Shown here piece after piece: positions 1 through 7,142 of a stretch of 18,146 bases of DNA. Below the pieces are notes generated by a model. That model had not been told where the DNA came from, made no database searches, and worked only from the letters and a program-made list of their open reading frames with translations. A program made the translations under genes and the position numbers. Source of the DNA: Burkholderiales bacterium (lineage in GTDB: Bacteria > Pseudomonadota > Gammaproteobacteria > Burkholderiales > Burkholderiaceae_C); contig JAABPT010000377.1 of NCBI GenBank assembly GCA_011391855.1, forward strand, positions 1 through 18,146. The letters run 5' to 3'. Each line of letters opens with the position of its first letter. Position 1 is the stretch's first letter.

Positions 1-1
1 A

Positions 2-862
2 CCGTCTCGGCCTGCACCACAGCGGCCTGCACCAACGCGGCACGACCCCCCACGGCCCGCGTCACCCCGTCCGGCGCAAGCCCGACCCGCGGCGCCCAGG
101 CCCGCCGCGCCGCCGGCAAGCGACGGTGTGCGCATCTCCAAGCTCATCACCGAACGCGGCATCGCCTCGCGGCGCGAGGCCGACGAATGGATCGAAGCCG
201 GCTGGGTGCGTGTGGACGGCCGGCTGGCCGTGCTCGGCCAGCGCGCCGCGCCCGACGCGCGTATCGACATCGACCCCAAGGCACGCAACGAACAGGCGCG
301 GCGCGTCACCATCCTGCTCAACAAGCCCATCGGCTATGTCAGCGGCCAGGCCGAGGACGGCTACGAGCCGGCTTCGGTGCTGGTCACGCCCGCCGCGCGC
401 TGGGCGCAGGACGCCAGCGGCATCCACTTCGACCGCGGCCACCTGCGCCACCTGGCACCGGCCGGCCGGCTGGACATCGACTCCACCGGATTGCTGGTGC
501 TCACCCAGGACGGCCGTGTGGCCAAGCTGCTGATCGGCGACGAGACGCGGGTGGAAAAGGAATACCTCGTGCGCGTGGAGCAAGTGCAACCCGGTCCGCC
601 ACCCGAGCACCAGCTGCAGCGCTTGCGCCACGGCCTGGAACTCGACGGCCAGCCGCTGAAGCCCGCGCAGGCGAGCTGGTCCAACGAGGACCAGTTGCGC
701 ATCGTGCTGCGCGAAGGCAAGAAGCGCCAGATCCGCCGCATGTGCGAACTGGTGGGGCTGAAGGTGACGGGCCTGAAGCGCGTGCGCATCGGCAGCGTGG
801 TGCTCGGTGCGCTGCCCGTGGGGCAGTGGCGCTACCTGGGCGACCACGAACGCTTCATCTAG
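2..862 (+). CDS. rluF: RsuA/RluF-family rRNA pseudouridine synthase (5' partial)
   Basis: Isomerises a uridine in 23S rRNA to pseudouridine; the RluF subgroup (U2604 in E. coli) fits best, but RluB/RsuA specificity cannot be excluded. Counting from a GTG at 128, an S4 RNA-binding domain covers residues 3-50 (RISKLITERG, SRREADEWIEAGWVRVDG). The catalytic domain has LLNKPIGYVSG, the GRLD motif with catalytic Asp116, LLVLTQDG, EKEYLV and the C-terminal GKKRQIRRMCELVG. The frame has no stop from the left edge to 862, there is no good ribosome binding site before 128, and the upstream codons spell a regular Arg-Pro-Ala repeat (8-112). I therefore infer that the real start lies outside the window and that the protein has a disordered N-terminal extension; if not, the gene starts at GTG 128 (244 aa). 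A small stem-loop lies 24 bases after the stop. Confidence 0.85.
   Translation, partial: PSRPAPQRPAPTRHDPPRPASPRPAQARPAAPRPAAPPASDGVRISKLITERGIASRREADEWIEAGWVRVDGRLAVLGQRAAPDARIDIDPKARNEQARRVTILLNKPIGYVSGQAEDGYEPASVLVTPAARWAQDASGIHFDRGHLRHLAPAGRLDIDSTGLLVLTQDGRVAKLLIGDETRVEKEYLVRVEQVQPGPPPEHQLQRLRHGLELDGQPLKPAQASWSNEDQLRIVLREGKKRQIRRMCELVGLKVTGLKRVRIGSVVLGALPVGQWRYLGDHERFI
8..112 (+). repeat. Seven 15-bp units encoding Arg-Pro-Ala-x-x pentapeptides
   Basis: In the frame of the pseudouridine synthase the codons read RPAPQ, RPAPT, RHDPP, RPASP, RPAQA, RPAAP, RPAAP, then PASDG and the S4 domain. At DNA level the first two units (8-22 and 23-37) share CGGCCTGCACCA exactly; later units have drifted but keep the 15-base period. 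The peptide should be basic and disordered. Confidence 0.8.
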
Positions 863-885
863 CCGCGCCGTGCCCAAACCCGTTG

Positions 886-904
886 CGCAGGCACGCGGCC
901 TGCG
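886..904 (+). terminator. Candidate stem-loop after the pseudouridine synthase gene
   Basis: CGCAGGC (886-892) and GCCTGCG (898-904) form a perfect 7-bp stem with loop ACGCG, starting 24 bases after the stop at 862. No T-run follows, so it is not a classical intrinsic terminator; it may be a processing or pausing hairpin. Confidence 0.3.
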
Positions 905-922
905 GCTGCCCCCGTCGAACGC

Positions 923-2164
923 ATGACCCCTCGCCCAACGGCCCGGGCGCCAGCCGCGGCAACGGACGACGCGGCAGCGCCGCGTGTCTCGCCCGGCCTG
1001 GCCGCCTTCACGCTGGCCCTGCTGCTGGGCCTGCAGCCGGTGACCACCGACGTCTACCTGCCGGCCCTGCCCATGCTGGCGCGCGACTTGGCCGCACCGA
1101 TGAGCGCGGCGCAGCTCACCATGTCGGCGCTGATCCTGGCCTTCGGCGTGGCGCAGATGGTCTGGGGCCCGGTAGCCGACCGCGTCGGCCGGCGCCCGGT
1201 GCTGATCACCGGGCTGCTGCTGTACACGGCGGCAAGCATTGGCAGCGTGCTGGCCGGCAGCATCGGCTGGCTGGTGGTTTGGCGTGTGCTGCAGGGCGCC
1301 ACCATGGCCGCCGCGGTGGTGTGCGCGCGCGCCATCGTGCGCGACCTGTACGAACCGCTCGAAGGCGCGCGGGTGATGTCGCTGGCGCTGTCGGGCCTGG
1401 GCGTGATCGCCATTGCCGGGCCGGTGCTGGGCGGCGTGGTGGCGGCCGTCGGCGGCTGGCGGGCGGCGCTGGCCATGGTGGCGGCGTTCGGTGCCCTGAC
1501 GCTGGCGTTCATTGCCTGGCGGCTGCCCGAAACGCTGCTGCACAAGAACCCCGAAGCCACGCGGCCCGGCCCGCTGCTGGCGCAATGGGGGCGGATCGCC
1601 CGCCACCCCACTTTCATCGCCTGGACGCTGCTGGTGTCGGCTACCTACGGCGGCTTGTTCACGATCCTGGCCGGTTCGTCGTTCACCTATATCGACGTGC
1701 TCGGGCTGAGCCCCGGCTGGTACGGCCTGGCCATGGCCAGCGGCTCGCTCAGCTACCTGGCGGGCACCTTCGCCTGCCGGCGCTGGATCGTGCGCCACGG
1801 CATCCGCGGCGCCGTAGCGCGCGGCGGCGGGTTCACGCTGGCTGGCGGCGCACTCATCGTGGCGCTGGCGCTGGCCGGTGTGCACACGGTGTGGGCGATC
1901 GTCGTGCCGCAGTGGCTGTTCGCCTTCGGCCACGGCATCCACCAGCCCTGCGGCCAGGCCGGCGCGGTGGGGCCGTTTCCACGCGCCGCTGGGGCGGCCT
2001 CAGCGCTGGCCGGCTTCGTGCTCGCGCTCACGGCCTTTGGCGTCGGGCTGTGGCTCGGGCAGGCGCTGGACGGCACCGTGCTGCCCTACGCGCTGGGCAT
2101 CGGCTTCTGGTCGGTGGTGACCACGACCGTGGCCTGGACCCTGGTGCAGCGGCACACGCAATGA
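923..2164 (+). CDS. Bcr/CflA-family multidrug efflux MFS transporter
   Basis: Inner-membrane proton/drug antiporter of the major facilitator superfamily, 413 aa with about 12 hydrophobic segments. The TM1 end has TTDVYLPALP (residues 41-50), the Bcr/CflA/DHA1 signature, and the TM2-TM3 loop has GPVADRVGRRP (82-92), which is MFS motif A. GPVLGGVV (about 170-177) resembles motif C of antiporters. The first 20 or so residues are an Ala/Pro/Thr-rich cytoplasmic tail. The ATG at 923 is the first in-frame start after the preceding gene, though no clear ribosome binding site precedes it. The stop codon overlaps the ATG of miaA by four bases (ATGA at 2161-2164), so the two genes are probably translated together. 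The substrate (bicyclomycin, chloramphenicol, sulfonamides or an endogenous metabolite) cannot be told from sequence. Confidence 0.9.
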   Translation: MTPRPTARAPAAATDDAAAPRVSPGLAAFTLALLLGLQPVTTDVYLPALPMLARDLAAPMSAAQLTMSALILAFGVAQMVWGPVADRVGRRPVLITGLLLYTAASIGSVLAGSIGWLVVWRVLQGATMAAAVVCARAIVRDLYEPLEGARVMSLALSGLGVIAIAGPVLGGVVAAVGGWRAALAMVAAFGALTLAFIAWRLPETLLHKNPEATRPGPLLAQWGRIARHPTFIAWTLLVSATYGGLFTILAGSSFTYIDVLGLSPGWYGLAMASGSLSYLAGTFACRRWIVRHGIRGAVARGGGFTLAGGALIVALALAGVHTVWAIVVPQWLFAFGHGIHQPCGQAGAVGPFPRAAGAASALAGFVLALTAFGVGLWLGQALDGTVLPYALGIGFWSVVTTTVAWTLVQRHTQ

Positions 2165-3108
2165 AGGCGCGCGCGCTGTGCCTGGCCGGGCCCACCGCCA
2201 GCGGCAAGACGGCAGTGGCCCTGGCCTTTGCGCGGTTGCTCGCACCGGTGCAGCCGGTGGAGATCGTCAGCGTGGACTCGGCGCTGGTCTACCGCGGCAT
2301 GGACATCGGCACCGCCAAGCCCAGCGCCGCCGAACGAGCCGAAGTGCCGCACCACCTGATCGACATCCTCGACCCCGCCCAGGCCTACTCGGCGGCGAGC
2401 TTCGTCACCGACGCCCAGCGGCTGATCGGCGACATCGCCGCGCGCGGCGCCTTGCCGCTGCTGGTGGGCGGCACCATGCTCTATTTCAAGGCGCTGCGCG
2501 AAGGCCTGGACGCCCTGCCCGGCGCCGACGCGGAAATCCGGCGCCAGATCGACGCCGAAGCCACCTTGCAAGGCTGGCCAATACTGCATGCCGAGCTGGC
2601 CCGCGTGGACCCCGCCACGGCCGCGCGCCTGGCGCCTGCCGACGCGCAACGCATCCAGCGCGCCCTGGAGGTGTGGCGGCTGACAGGCCGGCCCCTTTCG
2701 GCCTGGCACGGGGCCGCCGCACGTGGCGCCGGCAGCGTCGGCGCCCTGCCCCTGGTGTCGCTGGAACCGGCATCACGCGCCTGGTTGCACGAACGGATTG
2801 CGACTCGCTTCGACGCCATGCTCGCCGCCGGCTTCGTCGACGAGGTGCGGGCCCTGCGCACGCGTGCCGACCTGCATGCCGGACTGCCGGCCATGCGCTG
2901 CGTGGGTTATCGCCAGGCCTGGCAAGCGCTGGAGGCGGGACGCCTGGAGGGCTTGCGCGAGACCGGCGTCGCCGCCACGCGGCAGCTGGCCAAGAGGCAG
3001 CTCACCTGGCTGCGATCGATGGCGGCGCGCCAGGTCATCGGCTGTGACGCGCCCGATGCCGTGGCCGGTGCCGTGCAGGCGTTGCTCGAAGCCTGGCAGG
3101 CAGGCTGA
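2161..3108 (+). CDS. miaA: tRNA dimethylallyltransferase MiaA
   Basis: Transfers a dimethylallyl group from DMAPP to N6 of A37 in tRNAs reading codons that begin with U, the first step to ms2i6A. The 315-aa length is normal for the family. The P-loop AGPTASGKT covers residues 9-17. The following VSVDSALVYRGMDIGTAKP carries the conserved Asp/Ser and the tRNA/DMAPP-site GTAKP; LLVGGTMLYFKAL and MRCVGYRQAW are further family blocks. The frame stays open far upstream to 187, but only the ATG at 2161 puts the P-loop at the N-terminus, and it overlaps the transporter stop. MiaA is often next to mutL; here an MFS gene takes that place. A hairpin (3116-3138) follows the stop. Confidence 0.96.
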   Translation: MKARALCLAGPTASGKTAVALAFARLLAPVQPVEIVSVDSALVYRGMDIGTAKPSAAERAEVPHHLIDILDPAQAYSAASFVTDAQRLIGDIAARGALPLLVGGTMLYFKALREGLDALPGADAEIRRQIDAEATLQGWPILHAELARVDPATAARLAPADAQRIQRALEVWRLTGRPLSAWHGAAARGAGSVGALPLVSLEPASRAWLHERIATRFDAMLAAGFVDEVRALRTRADLHAGLPAMRCVGYRQAWQALEAGRLEGLRETGVAATRQLAKRQLTWLRSMAARQVIGCDAPDAVAGAVQALLEAWQAG

Positions 3109-3115
3109 GGCAGCC

Positions 3116-3138
3116 CTGCGCGGCCGACCTGGCCGCAG
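3116..3138 (+). terminator. Candidate imperfect hairpin downstream of miaA
   Basis: CTGCGCGGCC (3116-3125) can pair with GGCCGCAG (3131-3138) around the loop GACCT, leaving two unpaired bases in the 5' arm. It begins 8 bases after the miaA stop. There is no U-tract, so termination is only a suggestion. Confidence 0.35.
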
Positions 3139-3345
3139 TGCCATGGCCTCGTTCTTGCATTCCGCTTGGATACCGTGTCGCCACCTCGACACCCCCTGTC
3201 TAGGGTGATGCCCGGGACGGTACACGTTGGGTTCGCGATATAGTCGCGCGCTTCGCCCTTATCGGGCCGGGGCGGCACGCGTGCCGTGACTATGTTATTG
3301 CAGTGCCTTGCGCCAAACATGTGCAAGGTCGACTGGAGACGTCGA
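3139..3345 (+). promoter_or_regulatory. tonB operon leader with several inverted repeats
   Basis: The non-coding stretch before tonB holds: GTGTCG/CGACAC (3175-3192, loop CCACCT); CCCT-gtct-AGGG (3194-3205); the perfect 14-bp palindrome CGGCACGCGTGCCG (3273-3286); and ATAGTC (3240-3245) matched by GACTAT (3288-3293) flanking the palindrome. TATAGT at 3239-3244 resembles a -10 box, but no convincing -35 sits at the right distance. I see no clear 19-bp Fur box. The palindrome is a plausible protein-binding site; this is inference. Confidence 0.4.
3335..3338 (+). promoter_or_regulatory. Ribosome binding site deciding the tonB start
   Basis: GGAG with a 7-base spacer to GTG 3346. The earlier in-frame starts at 3286 (GTG), 3292 (ATG) and 3319 (ATG) lack such a site and would put about 9-20 non-family residues before the membrane anchor. 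Confidence 0.6.
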
Positions 3346-4029
3346 GTGGATTTCGCCCAACAACAGCGCAACCCGGGCCGGCACCTGATCGGTTTCGCTA
3401 TCGTGGTGGCCCTGCATATCCTGCTGGGCTGGGCGCTGGTCACCGGCCTGGCGCAGCGCATGATCGAGGTGATCAAGGCACCGATCGAAACCAAGATCAT
3501 CGAGGAGGTCAAGCCGCCCGAGCCGCCGCCCCCCGAGAACCTGCCGCCGCCGCCCAAGTTCGCGCCGCCGCCGCCTTCCTTCGTGCCGCCGCCCGAGGTC
3601 AACGTGGCGCCGCCACCGACCCCGGCGCCGACGATCACCACCACCCAGGTGGCGCCGCCAGTGACGCCGATGCGCATCACGCCTCCGGCGCCCGCGGTGG
3701 TTGCCTCGGCGCCGCCGGCGCCGCGCGCGGCGGTGCGCACCGAGCCGCGCATCGACTTCCAGAACGTCTGCGAACGGCCCGAGTACAACGCCCAGGCCCG
3801 GCGTGCCGAGGCCCAGGGCAGCACGACGGTCCTCTACACGATGGACACCACCGGTCAGATTTCAGAGGCCACGGTGGAGAAGTCGGCGGGCGCGTCGCGT
3901 GAGCACAAGATGCTCGACCGCCTGGCGCTGGAGGCGGTGCGCAACTGCAAGGGCACGCCCGGCACGCTGGACGGCAAGCCCGAGAAGCTGACCTCGCGCA
4001 TCACCTACGTCTGGCGCATCACCGACTGA
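3346..4029 (+). CDS. tonB: Energy transducer TonB
   Basis: Links the ExbB/ExbD proton motor to TonB-dependent outer-membrane receptors. From GTG 3346 it is 227 aa: a short cytoplasmic tail, one membrane helix at about residues 13-34 (HLIGFAIVVALHILLGWALV) with the His (H24) usual in TonB anchors, a Pro-rich periplasm-spanning segment at about 57-126, and a C-terminal TonB domain from about 135 (RIDFQNVCERPEYNAQARR ... YVWRITD). Two Cys in the C-terminal domain (142 and 201) could form a disulfide; this pair is known in some TonB C-terminal domains. The GTG was chosen for its ribosome binding site; starts at 3286 or 3319 would add up to 20 residues. It is the first gene of an operon with exbB, two exbD genes and a TPR protein. 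Confidence 0.93.
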   Translation: MDFAQQQRNPGRHLIGFAIVVALHILLGWALVTGLAQRMIEVIKAPIETKIIEEVKPPEPPPPENLPPPPKFAPPPPSFVPPPEVNVAPPPTPAPTITTTQVAPPVTPMRITPPAPAVVASAPPAPRAAVRTEPRIDFQNVCERPEYNAQARRAEAQGSTTVLYTMDTTGQISEATVEKSAGASREHKMLDRLALEAVRNCKGTPGTLDGKPEKLTSRITYVWRITD

Positions 4030-4087
4030 TCCCGTTTCCCCGACAGCGCGGCTGAGGGCCGCGCCAGCCCGTTCCTTTGGAGTCAAC

Positions 4088-4942
4088 ATGTCTATGAATC
4101 AATTCCTGCAGACGCGCTCGTGGGCCGTCAGATCGCTCGCCGCCCTGCTGGCCGGTTTCGTGCTGGCGCTGAACCTGCCGATGCTGGCCTTCGCCCAGGC
4201 CGCCTCCGAGCCGGCGGCCGCACCCGCCGTGGAGGCTCCTGCGCCAGTGCCCGCACCCCCGTCGGCGGCGATGACCGAGGAGGCCATCGAGAACCCGTAT
4301 GGCCTGCAGGCGCTGTGGGGCCAGGGCGACTACGTGGCCAAGGGCACGCTGATCATCCTGGTCATCATGTCCATGGGCAGCTGGTACATCATCTTCACCA
4401 AGGTCTTCGAGCAGCGCGCCATGATGAAGAGCGCTGTCAGCGACGCCGAGATCTTCTGGAAGGCCGCTTCGGTGAACGCCGGCGTCAGCGCCCTGAAGTC
4501 CGGTTCGGCCATGCATTTCATTGCCGAACGAGGCATCAAGGCCAACGAGCACCACGAGGGCACGATGGTCGAGGCCATCGACAAGAGCACCTGGATCACC
4601 ATGTCGATGGACCGGGCCGTGGGCAATGTGCAGGGCCGCTTGCAGGACGGCATGGCCTTCCTGGCCACCGTGGGCTCCACGGCGCCGTTCGTGGGTCTGT
4701 TCGGCACCGTCTGGGGCATTTACAACGCCCTGGTGAAGATCGGCATCTCGGGCCAGGCATCGATCGACAAGGTGGCCGGCCCGGTGGGCGAGTCGCTCAT
4801 CATGACCGCCATCGGCCTGGCCGTGGCCGTGCCCGCGGTGATGGGCTACAACTGGCTGCTGCGCCGCAACAAGGGTGTGATGGACCTCACGCGAGCCTTC
4901 GCAGGCGACCTGCACAACATTCTGCTGGCCGGCAAACGATGA
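4088..4942 (+). CDS. exbB: TonB-system proton channel ExbB (MotA/TolQ/ExbB family)
   Basis: Inner-membrane channel subunit that, with ExbD, uses proton flow to energise TonB. The 284-aa protein starts with a cleavable-looking signal sequence (about 1-37, ending LAFAQA) and an Ala/Pro-rich periplasmic linker (38-62), a long-N-terminus type. The MotA/TolQ/ExbB core follows: TM1 about 86-105 (GTLIILVIMSMGSWYIIFT), a large cytoplasmic loop, TM2 about 189-212 (FLATVGSTAPFVGLFGTVWG) and TM3 about 235-258 (ESLIMTAIGLAVAVPAVMGY). The Thr/Ser-lined TM2/TM3 motifs are conserved. GGAG at 4079-4082 sits 5 bases before the ATG, confirming the start. It lies 58 bases after tonB. Confidence 0.95.
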   Translation: MSMNQFLQTRSWAVRSLAALLAGFVLALNLPMLAFAQAASEPAAAPAVEAPAPVPAPPSAAMTEEAIENPYGLQALWGQGDYVAKGTLIILVIMSMGSWYIIFTKVFEQRAMMKSAVSDAEIFWKAASVNAGVSALKSGSAMHFIAERGIKANEHHEGTMVEAIDKSTWITMSMDRAVGNVQGRLQDGMAFLATVGSTAPFVGLFGTVWGIYNALVKIGISGQASIDKVAGPVGESLIMTAIGLAVAVPAVMGYNWLLRRNKGVMDLTRAFAGDLHNILLAGKR

Positions 4943-4972
4943 GCGCTTGACGCGCCAGTCAGGAGACAAGCC

Positions 4973-5416
4973 ATGTCGATGAACGTGGGTCCGGCCGACG
5001 AAAGCGGCGAAGACCAGCTCAACAACACCATCAACACCACACCCCTGGTGGACGTGATGCTGGTGCTGCTGATCATCTTCCTGATCACCATTCCCGTGGT
5101 CACGCAGTCGATCAAGCTCGAACTGCCGCTGGAGCGCAACATTCCGCTGCAGACCAAGCCCGAGAACATCGTCATCGCGGTGAATCGCGAAGGCGAGATC
5201 TTCTGGGGCATCGAACGGCTGCCGGACATCGAGACCCTGGTCACCCGGCTCAAGGTGGAGTCGGTGAAGGAACCCCAGCCCGAGGTGCACATCCGCGGCG
5301 ACCAGGAAGTGCGTTACGAATCCGTGGGCCGCGTCGTCGTGGCCTGCCAGCGTGCCGGCATCTACAAAGTCGGCTTCATCACCGAGCCGCCGGCCGGTGC
5401 CGCCGTGCGGCAGTAG
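4973..5416 (+). CDS. exbD: TonB-system subunit ExbD, first paralogue
   Basis: Single-pass inner-membrane partner of ExbB carrying the proton-relay aspartate. It is 147 aa: a short cytoplasmic N-terminus, the TM segment INTTPLVDVMLVLLIIFLIT (about 20-39) with catalytic Asp27, and a periplasmic ExbD/TolR domain to the end. AGGAGA at 4961-4966 is 6 bases from the ATG. It is 30 bases after exbB and 17 before the second exbD. The two ExbDs are alike through the TM segment but clearly diverged in the periplasmic domain, so they are not a recent exact duplication. Confidence 0.95.
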   Translation: MSMNVGPADESGEDQLNNTINTTPLVDVMLVLLIIFLITIPVVTQSIKLELPLERNIPLQTKPENIVIAVNREGEIFWGIERLPDIETLVTRLKVESVKEPQPEVHIRGDQEVRYESVGRVVVACQRAGIYKVGFITEPPAGAAVRQ

Positions 5417-5433
5417 GAAGGAAACAGCACGCC

Positions 5434-5871
5434 ATGGCCATGAACGTAGGCACGTCTTCGGGCGACGAAGACGGTGACGTGATGATGGACATCAACACCA
5501 CGCCGCTGATCGACGTGATGCTGGTGCTGCTCATCATGTTCATCATCACCATCCCGATCCAGACGCACGCGGTGAAGATGAACATGCCGGTGCCCAACAA
5601 TGCCGCTTCGCCGCCCCTGCCGCCGGAGATCATCCGCATCGACGTCGACTTCGACGGCACCATCGGCTGGAACGGCGAGATCATCGAGGCCGGCGACCGC
5701 GCCGCCATCGAAGCCCGCCTGGCCGCCGTGGCCGCGCAAGCCGACCAGCCCGAAGTGCACCTGCGCCCCAACAAGCTGGTCACCTACAAGCACGTGGCCA
5801 TGATCATGGCCACCGCTCAGCGGCTGGGCGTGACCAAGATCGGCATCGTCGGCAACGAGCAGTTCCTGTGA
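5434..5871 (+). CDS. exbD: TonB-system subunit ExbD, second paralogue
   Basis: Second ExbD/TolR-family protein, 145 aa. The TM segment INTTPLIDVMLVLLIMFIIT (about 20-39) keeps Asp27, so it should be able to carry protons. An acidic N-terminus (DEDGD) precedes it and a periplasmic domain with LRPNKLVTYKHVAMIMATAQ follows. GAAGGA (5417-5422) lies 11 bases before the ATG. Two exbD genes behind one exbB are known in Xanthomonas-type and several betaproteobacterial TonB operons, where the second subunit can be needed only for particular substrates; whether that holds here is inference. Its stop codon falls in a 9-bp tandem repeat. Confidence 0.94.
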   Translation: MAMNVGTSSGDEDGDVMMDINTTPLIDVMLVLLIMFIITIPIQTHAVKMNMPVPNNAASPPLPPEIIRIDVDFDGTIGWNGEIIEAGDRAAIEARLAAVAAQADQPEVHLRPNKLVTYKHVAMIMATAQRLGVTKIGIVGNEQFL

Positions 5872-5896
5872 CCGTCTCGACCGTCTCGACCGTCTC
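5870..5896 (+). repeat. Perfect 9-bp tandem repeat, three copies (GACCGTCTC)
   Basis: Units at 5870-5878, 5879-5887 and 5888-5896 are identical. The first uses the last two bases of the exbD2 stop codon. The repeat fills about half of the 55-base gap before the TPR gene. Confidence 0.9.
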
Positions 5897-5926
5897 ACCC
5901 GCTTTCCCGCTCCCCGGCTCCCGACC

Positions 5927-7129
5927 ATGAAGACCTTGCGCGCCCTCACCCTGGCCCTCGTCGCTGCCGGCTGGCTGGGCATGGCCTCGGCGCAAGCGCT
6001 GCGGCCCGAAGTCGGCAAGCCGCTGCAGCAGGCGGGCGAACTCCTGCGCGCCGGCAAGGCCAAGGAAGCGCTGGCCAAGGTGAGGGAAGCCGAGGCCGTG
6101 CCCAACCGCAGCGCGGCAGAGCAACTGACGATCGACCGCATGAAGGCCGCGGCCGCCCAGCGCGCCGGCGACAACGCCACCGCCATCGCGGCCCTGGAAG
6201 CCATCTATGGCAAGGCGGGTGCCTCGGAAAAGGGACCGCTGGCCGAACAGCTGGCCTCGGCCCACGCGCAGATGCGCAACAACGCCAAGGCCGCCGAGTG
6301 GCTCAACCGCGCCATCGAAGCCGGGCACAACACCGCCACCACCAAGCAGCTGCAGAGCTACCTGCAGGCCGCCAGTGGCGACTACGCCGCGATCGGACGC
6401 GACGCCGCGGCCGCCGTTTCAGCGGCCGAGCAGGCCGGACGCCGGCCGGACGAAGGCGACTTGCTGCGCCTGGCCGACGCCCAGCAGCGCACCGGCAATG
6501 CCGCGGGCCACGACGCCACGCTCGCCAAACTGCTGGCCTACTACCCGAAGAAGGACTACTGGAACGCCTACCTGGCCCGGTTGCCGCGCAAGGCGGGCTT
6601 CTCGCCGCGCTTCGAGCTGGATGTGCTGCGCCTGCGGCTGGCCAGCGGCACGCTGGTCAAGACCGAGGACTACATGGAGTTGGCTCAGCTGGCTTTGCAG
6701 GCCGGTCTGCCCACCGAGGCCGTGCGCGTCATCGACCAAGGCTACAAGGCCGGCTCCCTGGGCACCGGGCCGGAAGCGGCGCGCCACCAGCGGCTGCGCG
6801 AGCTGGCAGTGAAGCGGGAAGCCGAAGCCCGCGGCAAGATGGCTGAGCTGACCACCGAAGCGGCCGGCTTCAAGGAAGGCGACGGCCTGGTGCGCGTGGG
6901 CTATGCCTACGTCACCCTGGGCGAAGCCGACAAGGGCATCGAACTGATCCGGCAAGGCATTGCCAAGGGTGGTCTCAAGCACCCCGACGACGCCCGACTG
7001 CGCCTGGGCATGGCCCAGCTGCAATCCGCCCAGGCCAAGGGCGCCGCGACGCAGACCTTGCGCAGCGTGAAGGCCACCGACGGCGCGGCCGATATCGCGC
7101 GGCTGTGGACCGTTCTCGGCCCGCAATGA
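5927..7129 (+). CDS. Secreted TPR-repeat protein of the TonB operon
   Basis: 400 aa with a clear Sec signal peptide (MKTLRALTLALVAAGWLGMASA, cleavage near 22-24), so periplasmic. The rest is Ala-rich alpha-helical repeat of TPR type; repeat-like stretches include LQQAGELLRAGKAKEALAKV (about 33-52), LAEQLASAHAQMRNNAKAAE (about 105-124), the DEGDLLRLADAQQRTGNAAG region (about 174-193) and RVGYAYVTLGEADKGIELIR (about 323-342). It has no catalytic motif. It lies 55 bases behind exbD2 with no promoter seen, so it is probably the last gene of the operon. Periplasmic TPR proteins such as TtpA accompany TonB systems in other Proteobacteria; a similar accessory role is inferred. There is no obvious ribosome binding site; the ATG is chosen because it begins the signal peptide. 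Confidence 0.85.
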   Translation: MKTLRALTLALVAAGWLGMASAQALRPEVGKPLQQAGELLRAGKAKEALAKVREAEAVPNRSAAEQLTIDRMKAAAAQRAGDNATAIAALEAIYGKAGASEKGPLAEQLASAHAQMRNNAKAAEWLNRAIEAGHNTATTKQLQSYLQAASGDYAAIGRDAAAAVSAAEQAGRRPDEGDLLRLADAQQRTGNAAGHDATLAKLLAYYPKKDYWNAYLARLPRKAGFSPRFELDVLRLRLASGTLVKTEDYMELAQLALQAGLPTEAVRVIDQGYKAGSLGTGPEAARHQRLRELAVKREAEARGKMAELTTEAAGFKEGDGLVRVGYAYVTLGEADKGIELIRQGIAKGGLKHPDDARLRLGMAQLQSAQAKGAATQTLRSVKATDGAADIARLWTVLGPQ

Positions 7130-7142
7130 AGCCGCTGGCGGT

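Noticed and set aside
62..1942. A 626-codon open frame on the minus strand opposite the pseudouridine synthase and MFS genes
   Set aside because: Its translation is Gln/His/Arg/Gly-rich low complexity without any family motif, and it mirrors two certain genes. High third-position GC removes stops on the opposite strand.
187..2160. Upstream extension of the miaA frame
   Set aside because: It runs through the two preceding genes in another frame, is Arg/Ala-rich, and would put the miaA P-loop hundreds of residues in. The ATG at 2161 is the family start.
3139..3345. Fur box before tonB
   Set aside because: I looked for a GATAATGATAATCATTATC-like 19-mer and found no convincing match by eye. A matrix scan could still find a weak one.
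4939..4950. Tiny ATG-AGC-GCT-TGA minicistron overlapping the exbB stop
   Set aside because: Four codons can arise by chance, and the real exbD start has a strong AGGAGA site shortly downstream.
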